Shown: positions 1-10,166 of the stretch, piece by piece | How positions within the stretch are numbered: position 1 is the stretch's first letter | Layout of the letters: each line of letters starts with the position of its first letter | Source of the DNA: Daucus carota subsp. sativus | Lineage: Eukaryota; Streptophyta; Magnoliopsida; Apiales; Apiaceae | Reading direction: 5' to 3' | Length of the DNA: 64,000 nt | Assembly: GCF_001625215.2 (NCBI RefSeq) | Contig: NC_030383.2 | Coordinates: forward strand, 1,500,779-1,564,778 | Notes under the pieces: generated by a model | What the model was told of the DNA's origin: nothing | What the model saw: the letters and a program-made list of their open reading frames with translations, nothing else | The model's database searches: none | Program-made: the position numbers and the translations under genes

Positions 1-1543
1 CAAGATTGGCTATGTATAAGGTTATTTGGCATGAGGGACGATATGCTTCAGATGTTCTTGCCGGTATGGACCAGGCTGTTGCTGATGGTGTTGACATCAT
101 TTCAATTTCCATGGGCTTTGATGATGTGCCTTTGTATGAAGATCCTATCGCTATAGCTTCCTTCGGAGCCATGGAAAGAGGTGTGCTTGTTTCTTCTTCA
201 GCAGGAAATGGTGTCCCTGAACCTGGAAATATGCATAATGGTATTCCATGGGTCTTAACAGTTGCAGCAGGCTCCATTGATCGAACACTAGGTGGGAACC
301 TGATTTTGGGAAACGGGGTGAGCCTCACTGGCTGGACCATGTTCCCTGCTAAAGCCTTGGTGGAAGATGTCCCCCTTTTCTACAACAAAAATATTTCCAC
401 TTGCGATTCTGCTGAGAAGTTATCAGGGATTAGCAACGCCATCATAATTTGCAAAAATAAATATTCTGCAGCTCTTGACATGTTGTCATATGTTGCTAAC
501 TCCAGCGCGGTTGCTGGAATCATTATATCCGACGATCATATATACGAGTCCAATGATTTTCCTTATCCTGGAGTCGTAATTAGCACCAAGCAGGGACTTG
601 ATGTGATTAAGTACGCAGAAACAACTTCAAAACCTACAGCTAGCATCACGTTCCAACAAACCTTTGTTGGCACGAAGCCTGCTCCTGCGGTTGCTGGATA
701 TAGTGCAAGGGGGCCTTCACCAAGTTATCCTGGTATTTTAAAACCAGACATCATGGCACCAGGGACATTAGTCTTAGCTGCATGGAATCCCGATAGGCCA
801 CTCGGGCAAATACCCAGTATTGCACCTAACATACAATTGTCTAGTGATTTCAATGCAATTTCAGGAACATCAATGGCATGTCCTCATGCTTCTGGCCTTG
901 CCGCTCTTCTAAAAGGCGCACACCCTGAATGGAGCCCTGCAGCTATCCGTTCTGCAATGATGACCACCGCAAACCCTCTGGACAATTCACAGCACCAGAT
1001 TAAGGATATTGGAAGTCATTTTGAAATTGCTACTCCACTAGCAATGGGAGCTGGCCAGGTTGATCCTAATCGTGCCCTCAATCCAGGGCTTGTATACGAC
1101 GCCACAACACAAGACTATGTCAACTTACTCTGCTCAATGAATTTTACCATGAATCAAATCTATACCATCACAAGAACCAATATTAGTTGCTCCAATCCAT
1201 CTTCTGATTTAAATTACCCGTCATTCATTAGCTTGTATGACAGTACTTTGGCTACTGGTGGAATAACAACGGTACAACATTATTCGAGGACTGTCACAAA
1301 TGTTGGAGATGGTGCAGCAAGGCTAAAGTGTCCGCGCCAAAGGGTTCAGTTGTCACAGTTTCACCAGATACACTAGTATTCGGCAAGATGTACGAGTAAT
1401 TAAGTTACTCCATAGCAATAGCTTTTACAGGTGACAAGAACGGAACTGTCACATTTGGTTCACTTACCTGGATTGAAGAGAACATGAAATATAGTGTCAG
1501 GAGTCCGATAGTGATATCACCGATGGTGAATCCATGGTCATAA
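1..1543 (+). pseudogene. Subtilisin-like serine protease (S8, plant SBT), 5'-truncated by window edge and disrupted
   Basis: This is the catalytic, protease-associated and C-terminal part of a secreted plant subtilase. Reading enters from outside the window (frame of position 3); the upstream part is not visible. The catalytic Ser motif GTSMACPHASG is present at about 868-900, and the oxyanion-Asn block (SSSAGNG) lies near 196. Compared with the intact copy at 59004-61283, seven bases are missing at about 1318-1321. The frame shifts there and stops at 1374-1376. If the frame is followed past this deletion, a second lesion appears: the Lys codon of the MYEKLSYS block is TAA at 1397-1399. Homology continues to the natural stop at 1541-1543. 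Two independent lesions make a sequencing artefact unlikely. The family normally processes extracellular peptides or proteins; this copy would lack its Fn3-like tail. Confidence 0.9.
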
Positions 1544-2489
1544 AATTTATCCAGCAATAATTTATCAATATCGACCTTCGTCATCTTCAAAAACCTGCTC
1601 ACAATGTGACAATGCAAGAAACAAATGGATTTTGAAGGTAATAATATGTGTTGACTGACCTGGAGTTTATCACATGTATAAGTTTTCTGCAGAAAATCAT
1701 AAGTTGTAGAGTTTTGTCATTTTTCTGGAGTTTTTAATGGTCATTATCGATCGGTTGTTGACTCGTTTCTGCAGAGCGATCATTTTACACTCAAAATTAT
1801 TTTTAGGCTGCAATGCAAGCATCCTCGCACGCTAATATGTAGGATTTCAATACCAAAATATATAATTTGCATAGGTTATAAAAAGTATTGCAGAGTGGGT
1901 ATTGCAATACGGGTGTTAACTCAAGTCCCATATACGTAAAGTAAAAACGAACAAATTCATGCAGGTTTGGCCACGACTCAAAGAAGAAGTTGGTTTTACA
2001 ATTGTGTTCAGGGGTAAACAAAATTCCAGTGCTTAAACATCTTCTCACCAAATTCATCGAAAATGGAGTGTGTAAAGGGACTGAAATAAAAGTCAGGCGA
2101 GGGGATAATAATATGGAGAAAGACGAGAAAGAAAAGTTGTGCATATATGATTGACCTTTACCCCTTTTACTACAAGACCAGCATTGCTCCACTTTCACGT
2201 CCTTGATCACATTCATTAGCTATGGTTGACAGCAATGCTCCACTTTGGACAACGCTAAGCCGTGAACATGTGAGTAGGGACATGATCACAAAGACCAGAA
2301 AGGACTTCTGAAATGACATGATTTCCTAGAAAATAAAATATTTACTATTTGTTGAGGATCTCAATTTCAAAAATTCTTTTCCAAAATCAAGTACTTTTCA
2401 GTTTTCAGACAAAAAATACGGAAATAAAAAGTATGACCAAAGCACAAACCAATAATTATGGTAGCTGGTCATTGAGGACGATGTTGTAT
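1544..2489. other. Intergenic, subtilase pseudogene to CNL
   Basis: No convincing gene is seen. The segment around 2040-2095 resembles 18025-18075 on the same strand; both copies lie between a CNL gene and a subtilase relic, so they look like leftovers of one duplicated flank. A 137-codon minus-strand ORF here has no recognisable domain. Confidence 0.5.
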
Positions 2490-2637
2490 TGTTGCAGATG
2501 AACTGATCAATATTCACTCGTTTCTGCTGAACCTTATCCGGGCCAAGAATCTGCATTATTACATTGTAATTTAACTTGTACGCAGTGGAGTTGCTGGAGT
2601 ATCAAATTATAATTTTCATACAACTATACTGATAAAG
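2490..2637 (+). promoter_or_regulatory. Conserved 5' flank of CNL genes (putative core promoter/leader)
   Basis: The 150 bp before the ATG are clearly related to 13940-14091 in front of the second CNL. Shared blocks include the stretches around 2511-2550 and 2590-2625 (a common core TATCAAATTATAAT). The promoter region was therefore duplicated with the coding region. The TATA position is not resolved. Confidence 0.5.
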
Positions 2638-5600
2638 ATGGCTGATGCATTTGTAACCGATCTGGCTAGTGGTCTGGTTTTCAAGCATGTTTCACTTGCA
2701 GCTGAAGAATTGATCCAGGCTTGGAATCTTCAGGAAAATCTTGTAATGCTGCAAGAAAGGTTGGAAGAGATTGATGCTCTCTTGTCCGATGCTCATAGCA
2801 AAAGACTAAACATGTCTACTGTCCAGAGCTGGTTCAACAAACTGCAGGCTGTTGCTCGTGTAGCTGATGCTTTTATGGATCAACTTGCTTATGAAGTCAC
2901 TCGAAGACAGGTTGAAAATCGTAGTACGTTGAGGGACTTCTTTTCTACCAAGAATAGCATACTTTATCGTTTTAAAGTTGCTTATAAGATCAAGTCTATC
3001 AACTCTTCTTTCGACAAAATTTTTGAATGGGCTATAAAACTCGGGCTTCAGCCTGTGGCGCAATTAACTACTGCTGTGCAGCCCAGGGAAATGCGCAATA
3101 CTCCACCCTTTGAAGATGAGTCACTAATAGTTGGAAGAGATGATGAAATATCCTTTTTAGTCGAAACAGTGTGCACAAATTATGCTGAGGATTTACCTGT
3201 CATTGCTGTATGGGGGATGGGAGGTCAAGGCAAAACAACTCTTGCTCGTATGGTTTACAATAGAGATGTTGTAACTGATATGTTCAAGAAGAGGATGTGG
3301 GTCACTGTATCAGATGATTTTGATTTCATCAAGATTTTAAATCAAATGGTTTCTTCCCTCACTTCAACTGCTTCCATGTTAGAAAATCCAGAAGGTCTCA
3401 TTAAGAAACTTCAAAACTCTCTAAGGGGGGTAAAGTTTTTACTCGTCTTGGATGATGTCTGGAATGAGAGACCAGAGGAGTGGGATAACTTAAAGAATTC
3501 CTTGCTCGGGGTTGGTGGGGCGGGTGGAAGCAAGATTTTAGTCACGACTCGAAAACAGAAAGTGGTTGATGTCATGAGCTGTTTTATTACTCATAGAGTA
3601 GAGAAACTATCAAAAGAAAACAGCTGGGAATTGTTCAAGCGAAGAGCATTTTCACGAGGAGTTTTAGAGACGGCGAGATATGAGGCCATGGGAAGAAGAA
3701 TGGTGGAAAGGTGTGGTGGCCTGCCTTTGGCAATAAAAGCACTAGGGGGTTTACTGCACTCTAAGAGGTCTGAGCAAGAGTGGTTTCGGATTCAAGAAAG
3801 TGCAACGTGGGATTCGAATGATGATGTATTGCCTTCCTTGAGGTTGTCTTATGATAATCTACCTCATTCTTCTCTAAAGAAATGTTTCGCATATTGTTCA
3901 ATTTTGCCAAAGGATTCTATTATCTGGAAAGATGAAATGGTACGTCTATGGACGGCATTAGGATTCCTTTTGCCACCTAAAGGTAGCAATAAGCTGATGG
4001 AAGATATAGGGAGCGAATACTTTAACATATTGTTGTGGAATTGTTTGTTACAAGATGGAGGAAGGGATTCGAATGGCGACTTTTGTTACAAGATGCATGA
4101 TCTAGTACACGATCTTGCACTAGATCTGTCCGAACATCATTCTGTAACTGTGAAGGCTGATCATGAGTTAAACTATATTTCCAAGGCCATATATGTGAGG
4201 GCTGATGAAGGGATTTCAAATATTAAGCCACCCATTCTTAAGAGAAATTTTGAGAAAGTACAAGTATTATACGCAAATGCTCGCATTGTCCGTGACTTGG
4301 TGCCTTACCCCAGTCACTTGATTGGTTTAGTTCTAGAAAGAAGTAATGAATTAGATAGGTTGCCAAGTTCATTGAGCAATCTGAAGTATCTTAAGTATTT
4401 GGATATCTCAAGGTGCTTCACTAGGAATAAATTACCTGATTACATTTCGAGACTCTACAACTTGCAGACTTTGAGCGTTCGGAGTGCAACACAGCTTCCA
4501 AGAAAGATTTGCAACTTGATCAATTTAAGACATATTCTTGTCGCTTATGAGGTTGAGTTGGTGAGTTCGGACATGTTCGCTAAGATAGAGAGGTTAACTT
4601 GTCTTCAAACACTGCCTCGATTTGTTGTGAGTAGAGATCATCAGTGTCATGTTGGACAACTGGGGAGTTTAAAAAATCTTCGAGGTACTCTGCAGCTTTA
4701 TGGCCTTGGTGATGTAGAAAATATGGAAGAAGCCAGGAAGGCGAGTTTGCATACAAAATCGAATATTGAGCATTTAACGTTAGTGTGGAGAAAGGATGAA
4801 GATGTGATGGAAGAAAAAGAATACAACGATGAGGATGTGATGGAAGGATTAGAACCTCATGCAAATCTAAAAGCATTGGATGTTGGCAACTTTATGGGAA
4901 AGAAGTTTGCAGCATGGATTACATTCATGACAAACTTGGAAGTTATCACCTTCAAAAATTGCAAAAGATGTGAAGAGTTTCCGCAGCTGGGTCATCTTTC
5001 TAAATTGAGGAGTATTTATATATCAGGGATGGATAACGTCAAGTTTATAAGCAGCCATTTATGTGGAGGTCAGGGTAGCATTAGGAGTGAATTAGATGAA
5101 AATGGGGCAGAAGAAACAGTTGCAACAATGTATCCGTCATTGAAAAATCTTTATTTATGGGATATGCCAAAGCTAGAAGAATGGGTAGACCCATCTATGG
5201 ATACAAGCGGTGAAGACCCACATAATGTGCTAGCATTTCCTAAACTCGAGATGTTAGTTATTCAGAGATGTTCAAAGTTGACGAGGATTCCAAGTAGTTG
5301 TTTTCCGTTGATGAAGACACTGCATATCACAGACTTGGACAGCAGCAAGCTACTGGAATCATTGAGCGGAAAGGCATGCGGTCTCACATGCCTAGACCTC
5401 GATAATATCGGTGGCGGAGTAGGGTGCTCTTCCTCTTCCTCTTTGCCTTGTTCAAGTATGAACTGCATAATGGGCGAGCTCTTGAAAAACAATTCTGTGT
5501 CTTTGGAAACTTTGAGTGTACGAAGGTTACAGGGATTGACATACTTGACACTTGGCGAAGGTTTAAAGAGCTTAAGCGTGAGTGATTTGCCAGACTTGAA

Positions 5601-6042
5601 TACAATTAATGTTGTCAAAGGGTCGGATGCTCTAAAACATCTTTCTATTTCGTGGTGTCCGAACTATGAGGTGCTTGCCCAAAATGTGAATTCTACAATT
5701 GAAACTTTGGAATTGGGAGACTTCTGGGAGGATTTAGATGAATTCCCATGGCCCTCGTCCTTTTCTTTTCCCAATGTAATCAACCTAAGAGTGCGGGGAT
5801 GGGAAAAGCTAAAGTGGATAGTGGATCAAGGACGACCTGATAATTATCTCACCTCCATCTTCCCTGCCCTGCGTCAATTGGACATAATCAATTTTCAAGG
5901 AGTGAAATCTCTTCCCATTTCTCTAGCACAGCTTCCATTTCTGGAGCGGTTATCTATTTGGAGTTGTGGAAATTTGGAGAGTTTGCCAAAGTTCCATGAC
6001 AACTTTCAGTTCCTAGATATATTTGGTTGTCCAGTAATATGA
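2638..6042 (+). CDS. CC-NB-LRR (CNL) disease resistance protein, RGA-like, C-terminally truncated
   Basis: This single-exon gene encodes 1134 aa, an intracellular immune receptor of the Rx-type coiled-coil NLR class. Domains in order are: N-terminal Rx_N coiled coil (about 1-135); NB-ARC with P-loop GMGGQGKTT at 193-201, kinase-2 LLVLDDVW at 268-275, GGLPLA at 360-365, RNBS-D type CFAYCSILPKD and MHD (YKMHDLVHD, Met486-Asp488); then about 550 residues of leucine-rich repeats. All nucleotide-binding motifs are intact. The start is supported by alignment with the second CNL (14092). Two features are odd. The acidic EDVID-like segment is eroded (KLQAVARVADAFMDQ, against KLEDVAREADAFMDE in the other copy). 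The stop TGA at 6040-6042 also falls where the other copy has Lys, and homology continues in frame for 24 more codons to TGA 6115-6117. The protein probably lacks the usual basic C-terminal tail. Function of the truncated form is unknown. Confidence 0.92.
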   Translation: MADAFVTDLASGLVFKHVSLAAEELIQAWNLQENLVMLQERLEEIDALLSDAHSKRLNMSTVQSWFNKLQAVARVADAFMDQLAYEVTRRQVENRSTLRDFFSTKNSILYRFKVAYKIKSINSSFDKIFEWAIKLGLQPVAQLTTAVQPREMRNTPPFEDESLIVGRDDEISFLVETVCTNYAEDLPVIAVWGMGGQGKTTLARMVYNRDVVTDMFKKRMWVTVSDDFDFIKILNQMVSSLTSTASMLENPEGLIKKLQNSLRGVKFLLVLDDVWNERPEEWDNLKNSLLGVGGAGGSKILVTTRKQKVVDVMSCFITHRVEKLSKENSWELFKRRAFSRGVLETARYEAMGRRMVERCGGLPLAIKALGGLLHSKRSEQEWFRIQESATWDSNDDVLPSLRLSYDNLPHSSLKKCFAYCSILPKDSIIWKDEMVRLWTALGFLLPPKGSNKLMEDIGSEYFNILLWNCLLQDGGRDSNGDFCYKMHDLVHDLALDLSEHHSVTVKADHELNYISKAIYVRADEGISNIKPPILKRNFEKVQVLYANARIVRDLVPYPSHLIGLVLERSNELDRLPSSLSNLKYLKYLDISRCFTRNKLPDYISRLYNLQTLSVRSATQLPRKICNLINLRHILVAYEVELVSSDMFAKIERLTCLQTLPRFVVSRDHQCHVGQLGSLKNLRGTLQLYGLGDVENMEEARKASLHTKSNIEHLTLVWRKDEDVMEEKEYNDEDVMEGLEPHANLKALDVGNFMGKKFAAWITFMTNLEVITFKNCKRCEEFPQLGHLSKLRSIYISGMDNVKFISSHLCGGQGSIRSELDENGAEETVATMYPSLKNLYLWDMPKLEEWVDPSMDTSGEDPHNVLAFPKLEMLVIQRCSKLTRIPSSCFPLMKTLHITDLDSSKLLESLSGKACGLTCLDLDNIGGGVGCSSSSSLPCSSMNCIMGELLKNNSVSLETLSVRRLQGLTYLTLGEGLKSLSVSDLPDLNTINVVKGSDALKHLSISWCPNYEVLAQNVNSTIETLELGDFWEDLDEFPWPSSFSFPNVINLRVRGWEKLKWIVDQGRPDNYLTSIFPALRQLDIINFQGVKSLPISLAQLPFLERLSIWSCGNLESLPKFHDNFQFLDIFGCPVI

Positions 6043-6443
6043 GAAAGATACAGGAAGGGAAGTGGGCCAGAATGGTCCAAAATCCAACACATCAAACAAA
6101 TAGTTGGGCTTGATTGACGAGAGTAATGACACCTGGAGGACGAGCAGAGGATGCCACATTAATTTTGGGACATTAATCTCTTTTTTCTTTTAAATAATTA
6201 ACTTGCATATGCTGGGTTGTATGAGGTTTTTAATAACTCTAGAGACTAGAGTACTACTGTACAGTAATTTTGTGCCAATAATTTTTAATAATTCCTATCA
6301 GTTTCATATCAATTCATCATTAAGTGTTTTCCCCTGCAACTTGTAGTGTGTAATGGTTGGCAATTGTTTTAGTTACACCTAAATTGTTTGCAGGAGGAGA
6401 AGGTGACTCTCTCTTGAAATTGTATTGTTTTTATTTTTTGTTA
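6043..6443. other. 3' flank of CNL
   Basis: It contains the 25-codon former C-terminal coding tail (6043-6117) and then AT-rich sequence resembling the 3' flank of the second CNL (17547-17760). No further gene is seen. Confidence 0.6.
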
Positions 6444-6453
6444 TAGAATTTTC

Positions 6454-7590
6454 GGGAAAATTAATTTAAATGTCCCTGAACTATTGGTGTTTTATTGTCT
6501 GGGTCCCTGAAATAAAGATTCCAATATCCGGGTCACTTACGTTTTCAGTTTTCTTGTTTGAGTCCTTCCGTTAACTGAGATTCTAACGGACGTTAGAATC
6601 TCGATGACGTGGCAGAATTAATGACAAGTGTATATGAATTTTATTTTAAGGATCCCTGAACTATTAGTAATTTCCTTATTTGAGTCCTTTCAATGATTTA
6701 AAATTTATATGTATTAAGATACTAACATTTAATCGGCTTAGAAGGTATTCAATCTTTAGTACAACTTAAGTTTTTTAATTCGTAATTATTTTAGACGTCT
6801 AAAAGATAATATTATGTGTCACACTAATTGGAATTTTTGCAAAATTAATATTGATAGTTATTTGACAAATTAATATTGAATTGTTACAGAGCTTTTAAGT
6901 TAAATAAATTCAAAATTGATTTGTTATTAGATTTTTTGACAATGTCTTCTGAGCTTTTTTTTTTTACAATATAACTATAACCTTTGCGTTTTTTTTAACA
7001 GAACCTTTGCGTTTGTTATGACAATATTCTTGGCAAGTCTCTTTTACATGTCATTTATTCTGTGATATAAAAAACTAATACACAATAAATTAAGATTAAG
7101 ATACATAAAAACACGAGTTAAAACATTAATATAACACAGTAAAATAAACATTAATATATTTATTAATATAACACAATAAATATATTAATGTTTATTTACA
7201 CAATAAATAAATTAATGTTTATTAATTAATTAATTAATTAATATACGAAATAAAAATTTACAAATTAAAAAACTTAATTTGTACTAAAGATTGAATAGCT
7301 TACAAGTCGATTAAATGTTAGTATCTTAATACATAATAAATTTTAAATTAACAAAAGGACTCAAACAAGAAAATTACTAATAGTTCAGGGATCTTTAAAA
7401 TAAAATTCATATACACGTTTCAACAATCCTGCCACGTCATCGAGATTCTAACGTCCGTTAGAATCTCAATTAACGGAAGGACTCAAACAAGAAAATTGAA
7501 AACATAAATGACCCGGATATTGGAATCTTTATTTCAGGGACCCAGACAATAAAACACCAATAGTTCAGGGACCTTTAAATTAATTTTCCC
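6454..7590. mobile_element. Mutator-like (MULE/foldback) non-autonomous element with long terminal inverted repeats
   Basis: The outer ~330 bp at each end are inverted copies of each other (6454 to about 6785 against about 7260 to 7590), starting GGGAAAATTAATTTAAA. The element is flanked by an exact 10-bp direct repeat TAGAATTTTC at 6444-6453 and 7591-7600. A 9-11 bp target-site duplication with long inverted repeats is the pattern of the Mutator superfamily. Each arm contains a nested palindrome (GATTCTAACG/CGTTAGAATC). The central ~470 bp are AT-rich with no coding capacity, so the element cannot encode its own transposase. Confidence 0.85.
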
Positions 7591-7820
7591 TAGAATTTTC
7601 CTTATTTGTTGTTACTTTTCTTTGTTGTATTTTCAGCTCTTCCTTTGCAAAATCAAAAGCTGTCTCTCTCTTTTGTTACTTTTGTTCACTTTTCATTAAT
7701 AATCATAATGTTTTTTGTTTTTTTTTTGCAGATTAATGGTCTCGGAGATTAGTTGATATCATGTGTGTGTAAGAGGTCGGAAGTGTGTGACTTGTATCTG
7801 TCCATTTTCTCCGAGACAGA

Positions 7821-8215
7821 GCTTTGACCAATGCAATAGGAAATTAATTTGGCCATTCAAGATGCATATGCTGATGCTTTAAACAAAATTGGTCATGAAC
7901 TTGAAGAAATTGTTGAACGGGTAATCCAACTCATAAACATCTCGAACGTTAATAAAGCTGATATGTGTGTGTGCGCGTGTGCTTAGTGTACTTTGATAAT
8001 AAAATCGAATTTTGCAAGGAAAAAGATGCAGCACTCGGAAATGGTGGTCTAGGAAGACTTGCATCTTGTTTTATAGACTCCATGGCAACATTAAGTTTGC
8101 CAGCATGGTGATATACTGATATGGTTTAAGGTAGAGGTATGGCCTTTTCAAACAGCGGATCACCAACGAAGGCCAGGAAGAAATTGCTAAAGACTGGCTA
8201 GGGGTAGAATACCTT
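7821..8215 (+). pseudogene. Alpha-1,4-glucan (starch) phosphorylase gene fragment
   Basis: Two conserved phosphorylase blocks are readable on the plus strand. The first, at about 7862-7920, reads AYADALNKIGHELEEIVE. The second, at about 8020-8090, reads [18 protein letters not shown] with [10 protein letters not shown] following, and then KQRITNEGQEEIAKDWL-like sequence to 8211. Between them lies non-coding sequence that looks like a retained intron, so this is a DNA-level gene fragment and not a processed copy. Frame breaks occur before the first block (stop after AIGN), at the GYGLRYRYG region and elsewhere. The rest of the ~800-residue enzyme is absent. It lies between a MULE and a MITE, which suggests transposon-assisted capture or local rearrangement. 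Confidence 0.82.
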
Positions 8216-8318
8216 GATGTCCTTTTGAATGTTATATCTGTTTTTGACCTAGAACTTAACTTGATTTTTTGTGAAACCCCCTTTAGAAGTTTTTTAAAAG
8301 ACTTCTATGTTGATTTAG

Positions 8319-8781
8319 AGGGGTGTATTGGATTGGGATTTTAAAGCATTTTTTTGCATTCATGAAATCCGAGGGTATTCGATTGAGATTGTTTGAAATC
8401 CATTAAAATCTTGAGGTATTCAATTGGGATTTTAAATTATGCTACAAAATCTGGTGGTATTCAATTGGGATTTTAAATTATGCTTTAAAATTCTGAGGGT
8501 ATTCGATTGGGATTGTTTGAAATCCATTAAAATCTGATGGTATTCAAATGCTGATGGATTTTTTTTCATTTCATAAAATGATGGATTTTGTGGCATTCTT
8601 CAGTGTATTTTAAGTTTTTTGAAATCCCACCAATTTCAATGGGATTTTGAAGCATTGTACTTGAATCCTATCAACTCTGTGACATTTCGTCAAGAATCCG
8701 CACAAAATCAAAATCCCATACAATCCATTAAAATCCATAAACTAAAAACAATGCATCAAAATCCCAATCGAATACACCCCC
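8319..8781. mobile_element. MITE with GGGTGTATT..AATACACCC inverted termini, copy 1
   Basis: The left end reads GGGTGTATTGGATTGGGATT and the right end is its imperfect inverse, AATCCCAATCGAATACACCC. The interior repeats the motif ATTCAATTGGGATTTTAAA and its complement many times, so the whole unit can fold. A second copy of the same family lies at 62703-63198. The target-site duplication is ambiguous. No coding capacity. Confidence 0.75.
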
Positions 8782-8789
8782 GTTAGATT

Positions 8790-10161
8790 TTGAAACCATT
8801 TTCCATCAGCATGATTGTATCGCCAACAAAACTGTACATTTTGAAACAAAACTGTACATTTTGATTTTTAAAATTCAAATAATTTAAGTATAAAAAGACT
8901 CATTAAAAATTATTATCAAGTTCTAGAATTCAAATAAATAAAGAGCTCAATTATTTTTACCAAATTCATATTAGTATATAATTTAACAAATTTTATCTTT
9001 CATAAGATTGTGATAAAGACGAAAAATAAGGTAGTGATAATACTGTCACGATCGTAATCGACTCAAATTTTTCAGTAATTATTTATTAGTATGTTATTAA
9101 TTTTATAAAAGAGAAGAAATAAAATTTTATATTTAATTTCAATTTGTTGGATTTTGAAAAATAATTTTGTAAGTTATTGCAGTTATATGATTATTTGGCT
9201 TAATTATGTTACGTGTTGAAAGTGCAGTTTTAATTGTTTATTTTCTGTCTGAGCGATTAAATTAAAATTTCAGCTATTTTATTGTTTTTAATAAATTAAT
9301 ATTGTCCTTTGGTTTCAAAATCAAAGTTTGTATTTATCTGAGCTCGAAATTTTTTTATCTAATTGAAATTATCAATATATTCAAGTATTTCGGTATTTAT
9401 ATATTTTTTATTGAATTCAAAAATATTTAAAAAGTTTAAAGGATTATTTCAATCATTTGCCATTTTAAAAATAATTTTCAGAAATTATTTACAAAAATCT
9501 AGAATGGTTTGAAATATTATCTTTAGAAATATTGTATAATTGGACAATTTAGAAATTTTAATTTAGAAAATATTTCTAGGCTCCAAAATTTGATTAACCG
9601 CAGAATAGTTTTATTTCGAAATTCGAGGCTGAGATCGTTATATATCAGTAACTTTTTTAAATCATTTATTACCATTGTTTTTTTTAGCAAGTGATGCGCC
9701 GCAATTGGGGAATAAAATTGCCACATTTCTATTTTTGTGGATCAAATTAACTAATTTTTCATCAAAAATTATAAGTCATTTTTTCATTATTTTAAAAAAT
9801 TGAAAATCAGTAGATTAAAAGTTATTTCCAGTGATATATATTTTTTTATTTTTGGGATAATAATTTTTTTTTACCATCCAACTTATTATTTATTTAGAAA
9901 CCTACCACTGAATTATAATTTTTTTTCTTTTTTATCACTAATGTTAGGTTCGGATTTTTTTGTTACTAAGTTAAGTTCGGATTTGATTATTGACACTATA
10001 TTATTCTTGTTAGATTTATTAAAATATAGTGGTAGTCTGCAATATAATGGTGGTGATATATGTCTATATCCTTATATGTAGTACTCAAAGGCACATGTTT
10101 AGCCTATTTGTAATTAAAGAGGTACTAACTCAACTCTGATAAGAAAGCAAGTTAAATAGCA
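8790..10161. other. AT-rich intergenic with degenerate MITE-like sequence
   Basis: No gene is seen. The part around 9730-9990 is related to the internal sequence of the Stowaway elements at 12963 and 62057 (shared blocks such as AAAAATTATAAGTCA and AAAAGTTATTTCC). It is probably an eroded copy. A 93-codon ORF at 9800 falls inside this low-complexity sequence and is not considered real. Confidence 0.5.
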
Positions 10162-10166
10162 AGTAC

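Noticed and set aside
1803-2216. 137-codon minus-strand ORF
   Set aside because: No domain, no signal of codon bias, and it overlaps a short block shared with 18025-18075 on the other strand; more likely a chance frame in duplicated flank.
9800-10081. 93-codon plus-strand ORF rich in Phe, Tyr and Ile
   Set aside because: It lies in AT-rich sequence derived from an old MITE; the composition is that of low-complexity DNA.
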